64,000 nucleotides of DNA. It comes from Pogostemon cablin (lineage: Eukaryota; Streptophyta; Magnoliopsida; Lamiales; Lamiaceae). Where the stretch lies: assembly GCA_023678885.1 (NCBI GenBank), contig CM042965.1, positions 33,895,777-33,959,776 of the forward strand. The letters are read 5' to 3'. Shown here piece after piece: positions 1 to 12,110 of the stretch (positions are counted from its first letter, which is position 1; every line of letters begins with the position of its first letter). The notes under the pieces are model-generated. The model did no database searches, was not told where the DNA came from, and saw only the letters and a program-made list of their open reading frames with translations. The position numbers were made by a program, and so were the translations under genes.

Positions 1-944
1 TGATAATATCATAAAAATTAAGAAACATGATCATATAAGTCTAAAATAAGATGTCAATAAGGAATAAATATTTTGTACAATTATCATCACAATGTCTAAA
101 TTCTCATATCAACATGATAAACTTTCAAACCCAAAAATTATCAAGAGGAAACTAGCCCATGGTGTTACAAGCAACAACCATGACAAAATTGTTCTTACCC
201 ATGAGTCTATGAATCAAAAATAGGAAATTAAAGAAAGAAGAAAAACCCTTGGTCCGGCGTAATTTCCCGTCTTTTCTTTCTGTCTTGATGATCCTCCTCC
301 GTTCTCCTTCTCAAGTAGTGTCTTGATGATCCTCCTCCGTTCTCCTTCTCAAGTAGCAAACACCGTGACTGAGTGTAGGATGATAGATGAAAGGTGGGTG
401 AAGGGTAGAGATGAAGGTGGAAGTGGCGTGTGGCGGTGATTCACGACATTCTCGGTTCTGTTGTCTTCTTCCAGCTTCTGAACGAGGACAACGACTTATA
501 TAGCAACAGATGTTTGTTGGCTCCTCTACAATATGGGCTTCTTACATGGGCCTTCAAATGGCATGCATAATTAAATCAAACATGGCCCACATAATTTCCA
601 ATTTAACTCCACGCATGCATATGGCCGGTCACATTCACTTAACAAAATTTCATGCATGAAATACAATGGAGACATGGCGTAGGTCCCTCCACTTCAATAC
701 AACACTCTCTTGGGCAAAAAGAAATAGAATAACCCAAGCTCCATTAGTGACGTGCGTACTCAACACAAACCCCTTTTTATATTTTATTATTTTCATTCCA
801 AAATAAGCCTTAAATCTGCAAAATCTCAACAATAATCGTGAAGTCATAGAAAATATAAAAGTAAGCAATAAACTTCACAAATAATATTAAAATAATACAA
901 TAATCATGTGGAAACGGCCTATGAAAGCGCGAATTTTCGTGTTG
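1..944. other. Unassigned left flank
   Basis: No coding region or recognisable element boundary is seen here. The only structure is a perfect tandem duplication of a 38-bp unit (281-318 and 319-356). Around 497-503 a TATATAAG-like string reads on the minus strand, upstream of a pyrimidine/purine-biased stretch, but no downstream exon supports a promoter. The short open frames at 650-868 and 810-1013 are not gene-like; the second includes the last residues of the copia reverse transcriptase described next. Confidence 0.5.
281..356. repeat. Two-copy 38-bp tandem repeat
   Basis: The unit beginning TGTCTTGATGATCC occurs at 281-318 and is repeated exactly at 319-356. It is not part of any element I can define. 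Confidence 0.9.
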
Positions 945-2133
945 AACAATTGTATCATGTCTTGCCATCGGTGCAAACGTGTCAAAAAAAATCAACTCCA
1001 TGTTGCTGTGCATATCCCTTCACAACTAACTTAGCTTTAAGTTTGTTTATAGAACCATCAGGATTGAGTTTGGTTCCATAAACCTACTTAACACCTATCA
1101 CATTTTTGTTTTGAGGTCTTTCCACCAATTTCCGAGTTTCATTTTTCTCAATCATGGTTATCTCCATCTGCATTGCAGCCACCCAATCTACTTCACTTGT
1201 AGCCTCATCATAATTTTTTGGTTCAAGTGAAGCCACATTGCATCTCTCATAGATATCCTCAAGTGTCCTTGTTCCTCTAATTGGAAAATCATCATAATTA
1301 TCATTCATCTCTTCATCAAGTATTTATTCTTCATGAGAAGAATTTTCTGGAAATACTTATTTTCTTGAAGTATCAACTTTATTCTTTTTCCAATCCCACT
1401 TGAAAAATTCATCAAATTTCACATTTCTGCAAACCTGCATTTTTTCTGATATTAGATTCAAGATTCAATAGCCTTTCACATTGCTGCTATATCCCAAGAA
1501 TATGCATGTTTCAGACTTGTGATCAAGTTTATCTCTTTTGATATCTGGAATTAGTGCATAGCAAACATATCCAAATATTTTGATATGCTCCACTGAAGGT
1601 ATTACTCCATGCCAACTTTCATATGGAGTATGACCATTCAAAGCTTTCGTCGGTAACAAATTCAGCAAATAAATTGATGTATTTACTGCCTATGCCCATA
1701 ATTTCTTTGGCAAATCTTTTTCAAACAGCAAACATCTTGGCATTTCCATTACTGACCTGTTCTTCCTTTTACTCACCCCCATTTTGTTGTGGAGTATATG
1801 GTACAGTAAGCTGATGATGAATGCCTTCATTATCACAAAATTCCTTGAATTTGTTTGAAGTATACTCAGCTCTGTTGTCGGTTCTGGGCATCTTTATCTT
1901 GCATCGTGTTTAGTTTTCAACCAAGTTTTTGAAGGTTAAAAGCACAGAAAATGCTTCAAACTTCATCTTCAAGAAATACACCCAACAAAACCTTGAGTAA
2001 TCATCAATAAATAGGATAAAATACTTGCTTCCATTTAAAGATGAAACACTCATTGGCCCACAAATATCAGAGTGCACAAGCAGCAATTTTTCTTTTGCTC
2101 TCCAATTGCTGTCATAAAATGGCAGCCTACATT
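945..2133 (-). pseudogene. Copia 1 integrase and N-terminal reverse transcriptase (broken)
   Basis: Minus-strand translation of about 1320-2130 gives integrase core strings ([10 protein letters not shown]; a DN.AEY-type second acidic motif; PYTPQQNG) and then [10 protein letters not shown] and FLGYSS, in several frames separated by stops. Residues EPKNYDEA and [11 protein letters not shown] at about 1080-1310 mark the start of the RT domain. The sequence diverges from copia after HDTI near 945, before the YVDD catalytic region. Integrase continues on the other side of the CACTA insertion at 8247. Confidence 0.88.
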
Positions 2134-2460
2134 CACTACACCAAAAATGCTGATAAACATCGGTTAAAAGACATCGATTTTTTGTAAAATGTGATGTCTT
2201 TTGGTAGAAAACCGATGTCTTATTTAAAACCGATGTCTATCAATATGAAAATATGCTGATAGACATCAGTTTTAATTAAAAATGCGCTGATAGACATCGG
2301 TTTTAACTAACCGATGTCTATCAAGAGATGTCTATTCCATTCCTTAAAAAAACACGCTGATAGACATCGGTTCATTAAACCGATGTCTTTTCTAGATGAT
2401 GTTAATTATTTGTTAGACATCGGTTATAAGGAACCGATGTCTATTCAACGATGTCTTTTA
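2134..2460. repeat. Left CACTA subterminal repeat array
   Basis: Repeated direct and inverted copies of the core GACATCGGTT / AACCGATGTC run from the terminus to about 2460, many arranged as short palindromes. This is established CACTA architecture, where such motifs bind the TNPA-type protein. It mirrors the right array. Confidence 0.9.
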
Positions 2461-2589
2461 TAATATTTAAATATAATTTTTTTATATATAGAATTAATTT
2501 TTTTATTAATTTTACAAAAATTAATTTTTGATATAAATTAAGCACTTAAAAAAAAAACACTCTCTCTTGTCCTAAACGACACCAATCTT

Positions 2590-3215
2590 TTCTCCTCAAT
2601 GTTTCCCGGTGATGAATCCGACGGAACCGTGCAACTCGGATGACTATCCACTGGTTGAGGAAATGATATGACATCGGAAGGTGATTCCATCAATTTCAGT
2701 CAGTCTCATCTAGGGTTCAAGCAGTTGAACGACACCGATAACCAATTCCCTATCTATTGGTCATCATTTTCGCCGCCAATATCATCTTGTTTCGAAAAGG
2801 TCGCTCTTCCCTACTGCTCCAGCGAGGTATTTTTGGATTCGCCGCCCTCTGTCGATTCTCAACCACTTCTGAATTTTTGTCTTCATCCTTGTGTCGCCAC
2901 CAGTACGATTTACCCCCTCCGAATTTCTACATAAACTCTTGGAAGCCCCTTCGAAACCCTAGGAAGCCGTCAAACAATTGGCCTTCGTCCACTGAGACTA
3001 TGGTCTTAAAGTGAAAGAACTCCGCAAGGAGTGCGTTAAAGAAACGGAGTAGCAGAGAATTGATAAAATGCAAAAGAATCAGGCCAGAAAGGAGGCATTA
3101 AGGATTGCGAACGAGGAAAAGAAAGTTGCCAAAACGGCTAGGAAGAAGTGGAGACCATTGAAAGACAGGTTATTGAAGAAGAATTCTGGCAAATGTTGGT
3201 ACGTGAAATTAGTTT
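2590..3215 (+). other. Gene-like segment inside the CACTA element, unidentified
   Basis: The segment is less AT-rich than its surroundings and carries coding-like stretches. An open frame at 2668-2934 begins MTSEGDSINF, and a lysine-rich stretch at about 3010-3190 reads VKELRKECVK, then a stop, then MQKNQARKEALR and EEKKVAKTARKK. It ends near a GGTACGTG-like donor. This may be captured host exon sequence or the remains of an element-encoded protein. I do not recognise the family. The in-frame stop makes it a pseudogene at best. Confidence 0.3.
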
Positions 3216-5748
3216 TTGCTCTAAAAAACCTAGTTTCGTTTTGATTTTTTATATGCTGTCATTTCCCATTTCCTGAAACTTAATTTACCTATACTGTATA
3301 ATTTGAGCTATGCTTGGTTAAGTTGGGTTTGGAGTAGAATTTCGAAGTTTAATGTGATTTACTAGTAAGAGAAAGCACATACGGTGATTTGAATTCGTGA
3401 GAGAAAGAACTGAAATTCAAGATTTATTTTTGCAAGGAAACAAGCCCCTGATACTATTTCTCCCTGATGTAACAAAATATGACACTTGTGCTATCTGGTG
3501 TAGGGAATTATAATACTTTTCAAAGTTGCTGGTTGTACAGAAATTTGGCATGTGCTAGTTTAATTGCATATAAATATACAACTTATTGGTTGTTGATATT
3601 CAGAGATATTTAAAATGTATATAAAATTATAAATTAGGTTCTCTATATTGAATTAGTGGCCCGTGTATCAATTCATGTCAAATATGAATGGTAGTTTTGC
3701 TTATTAATTTGTAATTATATTGTAAAAGCTTCCAAGAAGAATACTGGATAACAACATGCAAATAAATTTATTGAAGCCAAGTTTCAGGGTAATATGCAAT
3801 AAGAATCTCGTATATAAGCATACAAGTTGAACTCATGTTTATCTTTGTTTGACAAAGGCTCAAACTTCAGATTCATTGTATACTTTCTTATAATTAGAGT
3901 GTTTTCTCATGTTGAATCAAAATATAGGTTAAATTCTCAAGTTTGTAATCTTAATATATACTGCTTTATTTGTTATGGTCACTATCAACATGGAGAATAT
4001 ACCCCGGTGAATGTATTATGTTTGATATTATAGCTTCTGTAAATTATTTTGAAGAAGAGTTTCCCACTCTTTTGACTGTTGCTTGTTTGTGGATTTGAAA
4101 CAAAGAATCATGGTTTTGTTGAGTATTCTTTAATTTAAAAAGCTCATGCAAGGATTTTGTTTATCTAAAAGAAAATATTTCTGATGTTAGAGCTTTTGTA
4201 AAATAAAAATAAAAATTATGGACATGGTCTAGTGTGTTGGTTTTTTCCCCTCGCTTAGAGTTCAGATTTTGTTGACTTGTTACATACAGGACAGACATTA
4301 GTTCATATGATTAACTCTATATGTTCTGTCAATTAATTACCTAATCATGAAAATATATAGGTACTGGACTTTATAGATTGAAAAAATCTGTGATCTTTTG
4401 GATCAGTGAGAAACATAATGTACCTGCAGCATTCAAGCTTTTTGCATGTCAAACCGAAATGCAAAGAATCTGTCTTTATTTCGTAATGCCTAAATTAGTT
4501 CTTGACTTTCTTTTCTTGATGATCCTGACCTGAAGTCGATGCATAAGTTCTTGAAGTATGTTAAAGTACATAACAAATCCACTTGTTAGCATTCAAATTG
4601 TGAACTTAAGCATTATGATTGTGACCTTAATCCCAAATTCAGTTTCATTGTATTTTGACATAGTTTTAGTCATTATTATTTGTTGGCCACTTAGAATTCT
4701 CTAATTTTCTACAAGGTGTGTATAATATTCATGGCTAAAAGTATTAACAAATTGGTTTGTATTAACTTCTCTATGAGTGGAGAGATATCTAGACAACCTT
4801 AGATGAAGTTCTTAAAATATGCACTTAGATCTCCTTATTTGCTGAAATTTAGAATTCTGTCATCCTTAATTATACATAAATTATTTATGTGATTCTTGAT
4901 TTACTTGCTTTTCGAGAACTACTTGTAGAAACTAGCTAGACTTTGGGGATAATTCAAGGTTATCAAGTATGCAAAGACTTAAGCCACCATACTCAATTGA
5001 GAAATAATAGTATCAAGGCTATTATTGACAAGTACCCAATCAACATTTAGTGCACAGTTGATCACGGAAATATTTGGTTATGCACGTGATCATCAAGTAT
5101 GTACTAGATACTTTTTACATTTACTAAATGTTTGCTGTTTTTCAGAACACAAGTGAATTGGTTAACTGTATTGTTTTTCATCCTGGATATTATGAAACTG
5201 AAATAGTTGCTTCTGCTCTCTTATTTGAATTGCTTCATGCTTCCTTTACATAAGAAACTCATTGAAATTTTCATGAAATTGAGCTTTTAAAACTTTTAAG
5301 AAGTCTTCCTTCCTATCTGCATGTAGAAATGCCAAAAAATTTCAACTATAAGATTTTATTTTATTTTATTTTTGTAGAAGCACACGTTGTACGCGTTGAG
5401 GAACTTTTCTTATTCATTCCAATGTGAATATATTTATTTATTTTGTTATGGGGCTTGGGAACGAGAGGATTACCACTTATTGTATGAGTATCTTACATCT
5501 TTAAATATATAGTCAGTTCTTAAGAGCTTATAAATTAATTGGGTTAGCCATGTGTGGGTTAAATATACATCCTAATTATATTGTTTTTTGTGGCTATGTA
5601 TAAATTATTTTAAACTATTCGTTATTTCCAGATTGGTTTAGTAATAAATGGACATAGGTTAAGTGCTCAAAAGTTGTAGCTTTTCAGAAGCTGATTGTTT
5701 CTAGCTTTCTATGGTGTGCTTAAATGCACTTAATATAGTCTATGTAGA
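3216..5748. other. CACTA interior without recognisable genes
   Basis: AT-rich, intron-like sequence with stops in all frames. The only sizeable frame (3827-4033) has no recognisable domain. I see no transposase motifs. Confidence 0.5.
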
Positions 5749-6120
5749 TTGCACTCGCATGATGTTCTTTATGGCTGGCAGTGGGCAGCAATCTGTTACT
5801 GATTTTCCTAATATTAATGATTCCAACAGCTATTGGGTATGTTATTGCTTTGGCTGGCAGTGGGCAGCAATCTGTTACTGATTTTCCTAATGTTGATGAT
5901 TCCAACAGCTATTGGGTATGTTATTGCTGCTAAGCTTATAAAAGTATGTAATTTAGGAACTTCAGTTTCTCAGGTTTTAAGTTGGAGTTAATATTGTTAT
6001 TTTTATTTTTATATACCAGATTCAAATTCAAAGCAAGGAGATACAATCAAAAGTGGAAACCTTATTAGGTTGCAGCATATGAGAACAAGAAAGTGGCTGC
6101 ACAGTCACTTGCACCTAGCT
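5749..6120 (+). pseudogene. Captured SDF2-like (MIR-domain) gene fragment
   Basis: Plant stromal-derived-factor-2-like proteins are ER-lumen MIR-domain proteins that work with ERdj3B in protein quality control. Here the pieces LHSHDVLYG, then after a one-base frameshift SGSGQQSVTDFPN and DSNSYW, lead to a GT donor at 5837. After an intron-like gap an AG acceptor (6018-6019) precedes DSNSKQGDTIKSG, IRLQHMRTRKW and LHSHLH. These match conserved MIR repeats of SDF2 in the right order. The first exon is tandemly duplicated (79-bp unit, 5772-5850 and 5851-5929). The rest of the gene is absent, as is the downstream MIR region. It is a non-functional capture inside the CACTA element. The family call rests on motif recall, not a search. 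Confidence 0.85.
5772..5929 (+). repeat. Tandem duplication of captured SDF2 exon
   Basis: A 79-bp unit starting TGGCTGGCAGTGGG is repeated with very few differences (PNIN versus PNVD in translation). It covers the exon's 3' end plus its splice donor, so the duplication happened after or during capture. Confidence 0.9.
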
Positions 6121-7790
6121 ATTATAAATTTTACAAATTGCGTTTGGGGCTCTTTTCCAAACTGTAAAGCTCGCCCAATTGCGCTCCAAATAGGTATGCT
6201 CTTTTCCTTATTTTTATAATTTTAATTGGTTATAACATAAGTCTTGCAGTATGTGAACCTCATGTCATTCATTTTGAGATGCACTACCAACATTATTTTA
6301 ATGGTCTACTAAAATCTGTTTTAGCTACACTTGCTTAGCTTTTTAAATGGGAAAAATCAAATCCTTTCTATTTATATTTTTAATTAAGTCCTAATAGAGT
6401 TATCTGAATCTTTACTTGCTTTCTTAACAATAGAAAAATGAAATTACATGAAGGCAAAAAGAGATTATGTGATCTATCATTAATTGCTCCAAAAGCATCT
6501 GTTTACGATGATTTAGATTTTTGACATAAAATGACTTTCTTATTTTATGACACAGTTGTCACTTTCTTCCCAAATTGGATTGAATGTTTGCTGCGTGTAT
6601 TCTAATAAAGTTCATTCTTCTTGAGACTTAATTTGGTAGATTATTTAACTCTAAAGCATTACTTTGGCCTTTGTTTTGTTAGAAAACTTTGCTGTGCCAC
6701 TGTGATGTCACTTTTCACTAACATGGCGAAACATGATGGTGAGGTTACTGTGGAGGCAATTAAAATGATTGCCAACTTGGTAAAGCTTACAACTGTCAAC
6801 TACATCTTGATTCTATTGAAGTAAGGAAGCCTCTCTCGTCTTTAGAATTTTCTTCGTGTTCTGAAGTATGTTTATTAGATTGTAAATGCAATCCATGTGT
6901 TCAGTCATTGATTTAATAGATTTTCAAATGTTTTCAAGTGTTTTCAAATAGATTTTCCTGAGTACAATTTATAGATTTTCTCCTCCATTGATTTTTAATT
7001 TGTTCACAAACATATTTTCTGCATTTCTCAAACAGTCTACCCTTATATGAGAGAGACAAAGAAAGAGGAGAGAAAATGAGTTTAATTTGTGGATGTTTTC
7101 GGGTTACAAGTGTGAATTAGCTAGAGAAATTTTCATAAATCTTCCTTCTTTTTTTTCTAAATTACAATCGAAGATCAGGTGACTCTTTCAATGAACATTA
7201 AAATGCTTGTTATAATAGGTATGACATAGAGCTACGTGAACTGATGCTTATAAGTTGGCTAGAATTATTATTGAGTTAAAATTACAATCAAAGATGGGGT
7301 GACTCTAGAATTATTATTAGAAGTGATAAGTCCAATCTTTATAGAATTGCCTTAGTTTCATTTTGTGTATTATGATGACTAATTTACTTGATCTTTCCAA
7401 ATATTTGCAGCTTCTTAATGGAAAAAATTATGAATTCATGCTTTTCTCTGAGAAAGATTTGGAGTTTGGAGACTTTAGTGGTGTTCATGCAATGTCTCAC
7501 ATATGCGTGGATTGGAAATAATAGGTTGGGCATCTATTGACATGAGGTTTTAGCTTATTACTTTAGGTTTTATTTATGTAAAATTAAATTTTGAATTTAA
7601 TTAGTTAGGATATCCTTTTACTTTTAGATTTAAAGGATAATTTTTTTATGTATTTTAAATTAAATATTTGAAATTCTTGTAATAAATTCATAAGTTTTGA
7701 GTTATATAGCAAGATTTTATTTAATCTTATGTTAATAATAATATAAATTTATATATGAGTTTAAATAAAAATAAAAATAAAAATATGAAA
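6121..7790. other. CACTA interior, weak coding-like patches only
   Basis: A plus-strand frame at 6621-6824 includes FTNMAKHDGEVTVEAIKM, and a patch after an AG at about 7408 reads LLNGKNYEFMLFSEKDLEFG. Either could be a captured exon. I cannot assign a family to either. Confidence 0.3.
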
Positions 7791-8246
7791 GACATTATGT
7801 AAAAACCGATGTCTATTGGTGTAAAAATGATGTCTATGCTAGGAAAGGCATCAGTGGAAAAACGATGTTAAATAGGTGTCAACTGATGTCTTTACTTGGA
7901 AAGACATCGGTTAATAATCGATGTGTAATGTGTCTTTGCCGATGTCTTTGGCGAGAAAGACATCAGATTTAACCGATGTCTTTCTGTCCTAACCGATGTA
8001 TTTTCTTCGAAAGACATTGGTGAATAAACGATGTCTTATGTGTGCAACCGATGTCTTTCCGTTGAAAGACATCGGTTGATAACCGATGTTAAAGGATGGA
8101 ACTGATGTCTTTACAAGAGAAAAGACATCGCCTAAAAACCGATGTCTATCAGCGCCTACTTTCAACATCAGGGGCTTCAACATCGGTTTGCTGGTGAAAT
8201 AGACATCGGTTTTTAACCGATGTCTATCAGCGTTTTTGGTGTAGTG
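7790..8246. repeat. Right CACTA subterminal repeat array
   Basis: More than fifteen copies of the GACATCGGTT-type motif in both orientations, frequently paired as hairpins with 4-8-bp spacers, end at the terminal GGTGTAGTG. It is longer than the left array. Confidence 0.9.
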
Positions 8247-9339
8247 ATTGCTTTCCAAATTGGCACACATTACACACAACATCCACTTCATGAATAGTAT
8301 GCATATCATTTACTATATTTTTTGTGTGCATGTTCATCAAGGTTGAGTAGCTGAAACCCAATCTTTTATGCCATAAAACTGAATCATCAACTTTGCTGGT
8401 ATAAGCATGAAGTTTAGATTCAAACCAATTTAGATGGAAGCCTTTATTTTGCATTTTTACAGTCATAACTTCATTCCCTAAAGGATCAAATATAGTGCAT
8501 GACCTATTTTCAAAATGCAAGGAATAATTTCTTTCTAGCATCTGTCCAACACTCAACAAGTTCTGATCTATCTCAGGTACGTAAAGCACATCTGTGATTA
8601 GTATAGTATCTGAGGGTGTGTTGACAGTTATTACTCCTTTTCCTTTCACTCGCACTTGCTTCCCATCTCCAATTTTCACCCATGAGTTGTATGATTTGTC
8701 CAACTCATTAAAAATACCAGCATCTCTTGTCATATGATTCGTACAACCACTATCGATCAACCAAGTATCCCCATAGCTGATTGTAGCATAACAAGTGGCA
8801 ACAAAGAGATTCTCTATTTTTTGCTCTTGATTTTCAGCAACTTGAGCTTGAGTTTACTGCTCTTGTTGATTTTCTTTGTTCTTGCAGACCTTTTCAACAT
8901 GCCCAAATTCATTACAAGCTCGGCATTTAACACCAGGTCTAAAACAACAAAAGTTTTCAGTATGACTCCTTTTTTACAATGAGGGCAAGGTGGATGCTTT
9001 CCCTTTTTGCCTCCACTTTTGTAAGCATCATTCTGTTTCTTTTGTTTGTCTTTGCCCTTCTTGTCCCCAGATTGCTTTTTCCCACTCCCACTGCTACTGC
9101 TTGAGAGATTTTCCATTTGCTTTTCAAGGAGTGCTTCTTCTGTTTGCTCCTCCTGCCTCAAAGTCCTCCTTTGCTCAATTGCTTGAAAAGCATTAAAAAC
9201 TTCATTAAGTGTTAATGTAGACAAGTCCTTTGAGTCTTCAAGGGAAGAAATTTTTTGTTCAAACCTTTTGGGTACGCTGACAAGGTCTTTGCTTACAATC
9301 CTTTTATCAGGTAACTCCTCTCCAAGCAATCTCAGTTTG
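8247..9339 (-). pseudogene. Copia 1 Gag C-terminus, protease and integrase N-terminus
   Basis: Minus-strand reading starts in Gag (KLRLLGEELPDKR, KISSLEDSKDLSTLTL), passes a lysine-rich linker, then a CCHC zinc knuckle ([14 protein letters not shown]) reached only by a frameshift near 8960. It continues into protease (IDSGCTNHMT at about 8730-8760) and the gag-pre-integrase domain (WHKRLGFSYSTL, CNVCQFGKQ). It is cut by the CACTA element at 8246, and its upstream Gag half lies beyond the solo LTR at 13294-13719. Confidence 0.9.
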
Positions 9340-9978
9340 TTTATTGATGAGAATGGAAATTCATGTACTTTTGGGTCCAATTTGATACTTCTTTGATTAT
9401 ATAATTGATATTATTTGCACAAATCTTATTAATTCTAATTATTATTGACTAAAAGATGCATGAGAGGTATTTTATTGTGTTTTGATAGGAAAAAAGGATC
9501 AAGAACGCAAAGTTGGAATGAAGGATGAATTCGTACTACTTGCAAGCAAACAGACATCCACTTTCCATAATTTTTCTGTATATGTGTGGAGGTCCAAATT
9601 GGTCATGTGATATACGGTTGGAAAGCTACATAAGAGAAGATAATTTTGGCTCAAGAAACACCTCAATCGGATTTCAAACGAAGAAGTTATGATCAAAACG
9701 GTGACGTCGCGCAAGTTGTTCCTGCTCAGCACAATGGTGCCACTTTTCAGGACTTTTCTACCTTCAAATGTTGGAGTTTCTGTATGTTCTTTATATGAAT
9801 AGAAAGCCAAGGAAGAGTGGATCACGTGAGAGAAAGAATCACTCAAATCGGAGGCCGGATGAAGAAGTTATGCTCATAACTGTGGAGTTGCGCAGGCTGC
9901 TGAAGCGCGCGCTGCGGTACACGAGGCGGCGAGCGTGCGGCGAGTTTTGCACCAAGAATATTTTCATACGGTTCTTAC

Positions 9979-11785
9979 TGATTAGCCATTTATAGTCGGG
10001 ATGACCAATTAAAGAATTTATCGAACCACAGGGAGGAAGGCACTAGAATTTAAACGATCTCAAGTTTATTGTGATTTTATAAGGACGACGGAATGGGAGG
10101 ATAAGATGCAAACAAATGCAATTATACTAATGCAAGAAATAAAGATAAAATGAATGCAAAGATAAGATGGGTTCCAAATGATGCAAGGATGAGATTAACA
10201 ACAATTATGGCATAGATAATTAAGTAATTATGCAATTAATTCTAATCTCTCATGGACATGGCATAGGAGCGATCACTAATTCCACCTAAACTCTCTCTCG
10301 AGATGGATAGGATGTAGGCCCTCAATAAGGCTCCCAAAAACACATAGGATCGTGACCAAAGCAAACACCTCCCACTAGGTACTAATTACTCTACGAGTTC
10401 CCTAATGAGGTACTAAACCATAGACAATATTCCCTTTTAAGGTACTATGAATTTACTAATGGTTTTGGTCTCCTCACCTAATCAACCAATCTCTCGATTA
10501 AGCTAATCAAATGTTCTATCAAAGGATTCTAAATCTAGAAGGATATCTCTATCTCATTCTAAATTAATGCACATGAAGTGTATGATGAAATGATTCAATG
10601 AACTATCCTAAACACATAATTGATTTCTCAATCTAATCACATGCCCATGACAATTAATCACACAAATCAATCATATACATCAAGCAATTAACAATCAATG
10701 ATAGAAATAACACAAACTCATTCAAGATTAAAATTAATTTGCATAATAACTAAATTATCTAACACCAATCATGGGGCTAATCTCACAAAGGAGATTAGCA
10801 TTGGATCCACAAATTCCATGACAAATCTATAAAGAATTTCACAAGACTTAGAATTAGATTCCCCCTTTGAAAGTCTTCAATGGAGATCTCCTTTTTCCTC
10901 TTGTGATCTTCACTCTCCCTTGCTTCCTTGATCACTTGGATGGTGGATTTGATGGAAGGGATCAAGTGTAGATGGATGGAATCAAGGATGGGTGAATGGG
11001 ATGAAGGGTAGGTGGAATGGAGAGGAAAGTGTGTGAAAAAATAGTGTGAATTAGGTGTAGATCTGATCCCCACTGATCTTTACACTCCAAAATGGGTGTT
11101 TTTACCCTTGGAACCTTCTAGAACACATTCTAATCATAAAATTGACTTTGGGCCGAGCTCGGGTCGGATTCGGGTCAAGTTCGGGTTGGTGCAGCGCAGT
11201 CTCACCGTTTCGCATATACCTTTCACATCCGAAATCCAATTTGGGTGATTCTTGCGCTCACGCAATCCTCTCTTCGTTGGCTTTCTATCCATATAAAGAT
11301 CTGATAAAACTTCCAATATTTGAGGGTGTAACAAGTCATGCAAAGTAGCACAATCATGCTGAGTAGGAACAGCTTGCGCGACGTCACCATTTTAATCATA
11401 ACTCTCTCATTTGGGCTCCAATTGAAGTGTTTCTTATACCAAAACGATTCTCTTTTCTATGGCTTTCTAACCATATATCACACATCTAGTTTTGAGCTCC
11501 ACAAGAGTACAGAAAAATTACACAAGTTGGACGTGCGTTTTTCAGTATTTTTCTTAATTTGACTCATTCTCCCTCGTTTCAACTCCGAATTAAGCTCCGT
11601 TTTTTCTCAAATCTTCCTTATCGCGTCTAGAATCCATTTTTACCTAAAAATTATACGTTTAAGCTCATTCACACACATTTTCATAAAAATACAAAACACA
11701 ACCAAAATACACATAAATACGGATAAAATAATACGAAAACGGATATAAAAAGGCACTAAAATTTAGGTGAAAATATCACTCATCA
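9979..11785 (-). mobile_element. Solo LTR (inner), same family as the element at 29498
   Basis: The ends are TGATTAGCC...ACTCATCA, flanked by a perfect 5-bp duplication CTTAC (9974-9978 and 11786-11790). Much of its sequence matches the 1545-bp LTRs at 29498 and 34054, for example the stretch around TATAGTCGGGATGACC. It is an older, diverged relative (1807 bp). Orientation follows the complete element, which reads on the minus strand. No internal region is present, so the element was reduced by LTR-LTR recombination. Confidence 0.9.
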
Positions 11786-12110
11786 CTTACCGTGTGAGAA
11801 ATATTGTCACACGGTTTCTACCATGTGATAACACACATAGCCGTGCGAGACTTCTAGCAGCCGTGCAAGCAAACTTGTCACACGGTTGCTACCGTGCGAC
11901 AAGTCACGAGGCCATGCGAGGAGTTTTCCAAGTCGGAGTTTTTGAGAGCGACATACACGAAGCCCTGCATGAGGATCACGACGCCGTGCGAGGAAGAATT
12001 GCGTACGGTTGCTGCCGTGCGAGGAAGAGTTGACCACGATGCCGTGTGACTGCCGTGCGACCCTTGCACTGGCCGTGCGAGGTGCCATGCGCCAAGTCTA
12101 TCCACCATGT
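11786..12110 (+). repeat. GCCGTGCGAG repeat cluster in LTR U3
   Basis: Roughly ten copies of GCCGTGCGAG and its variants, together with complementary CACACGG forms, cluster just upstream of the TATAAATA box at about 12162 in the outer solo LTR. The position suggests a U3 promoter or enhancer array. This is inference from placement. Confidence 0.6.

Larger units (their letters stand above)
2134..8246. mobile_element. CACTA (EnSpm) transposon with captured gene sequence
   Basis: The ends are perfect inverted CACTACACCAAAAA termini, and the 3-bp target duplication ATT flanks both sides (2131-2133, 8247-8249). The element sits inside the integrase of copia element 1. The terminal 300-450 bp on each side are packed with inverted copies of an AGACATCGGTT motif, typical of CACTA subterminal transposase-binding arrays. 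I see no transposase (TNPD/TNPA) frame in the 6.1 kb, so it looks non-autonomous. The interior holds an SDF2 gene fragment (5749-6120) and other exon-like pieces, so it is a Pack-CACTA type element. Interior orientation is plus, judging from the captured gene. Confidence 0.93.

Noticed and set aside
7790..8246. Regularly repeated palindromic motif resembling a CRISPR array
   Set aside because: Repeats are only about 10 bp, occur in both orientations with irregular spacing, and end at a CACTA terminus with target duplication; they are transposon subterminal repeats in a plant genome.
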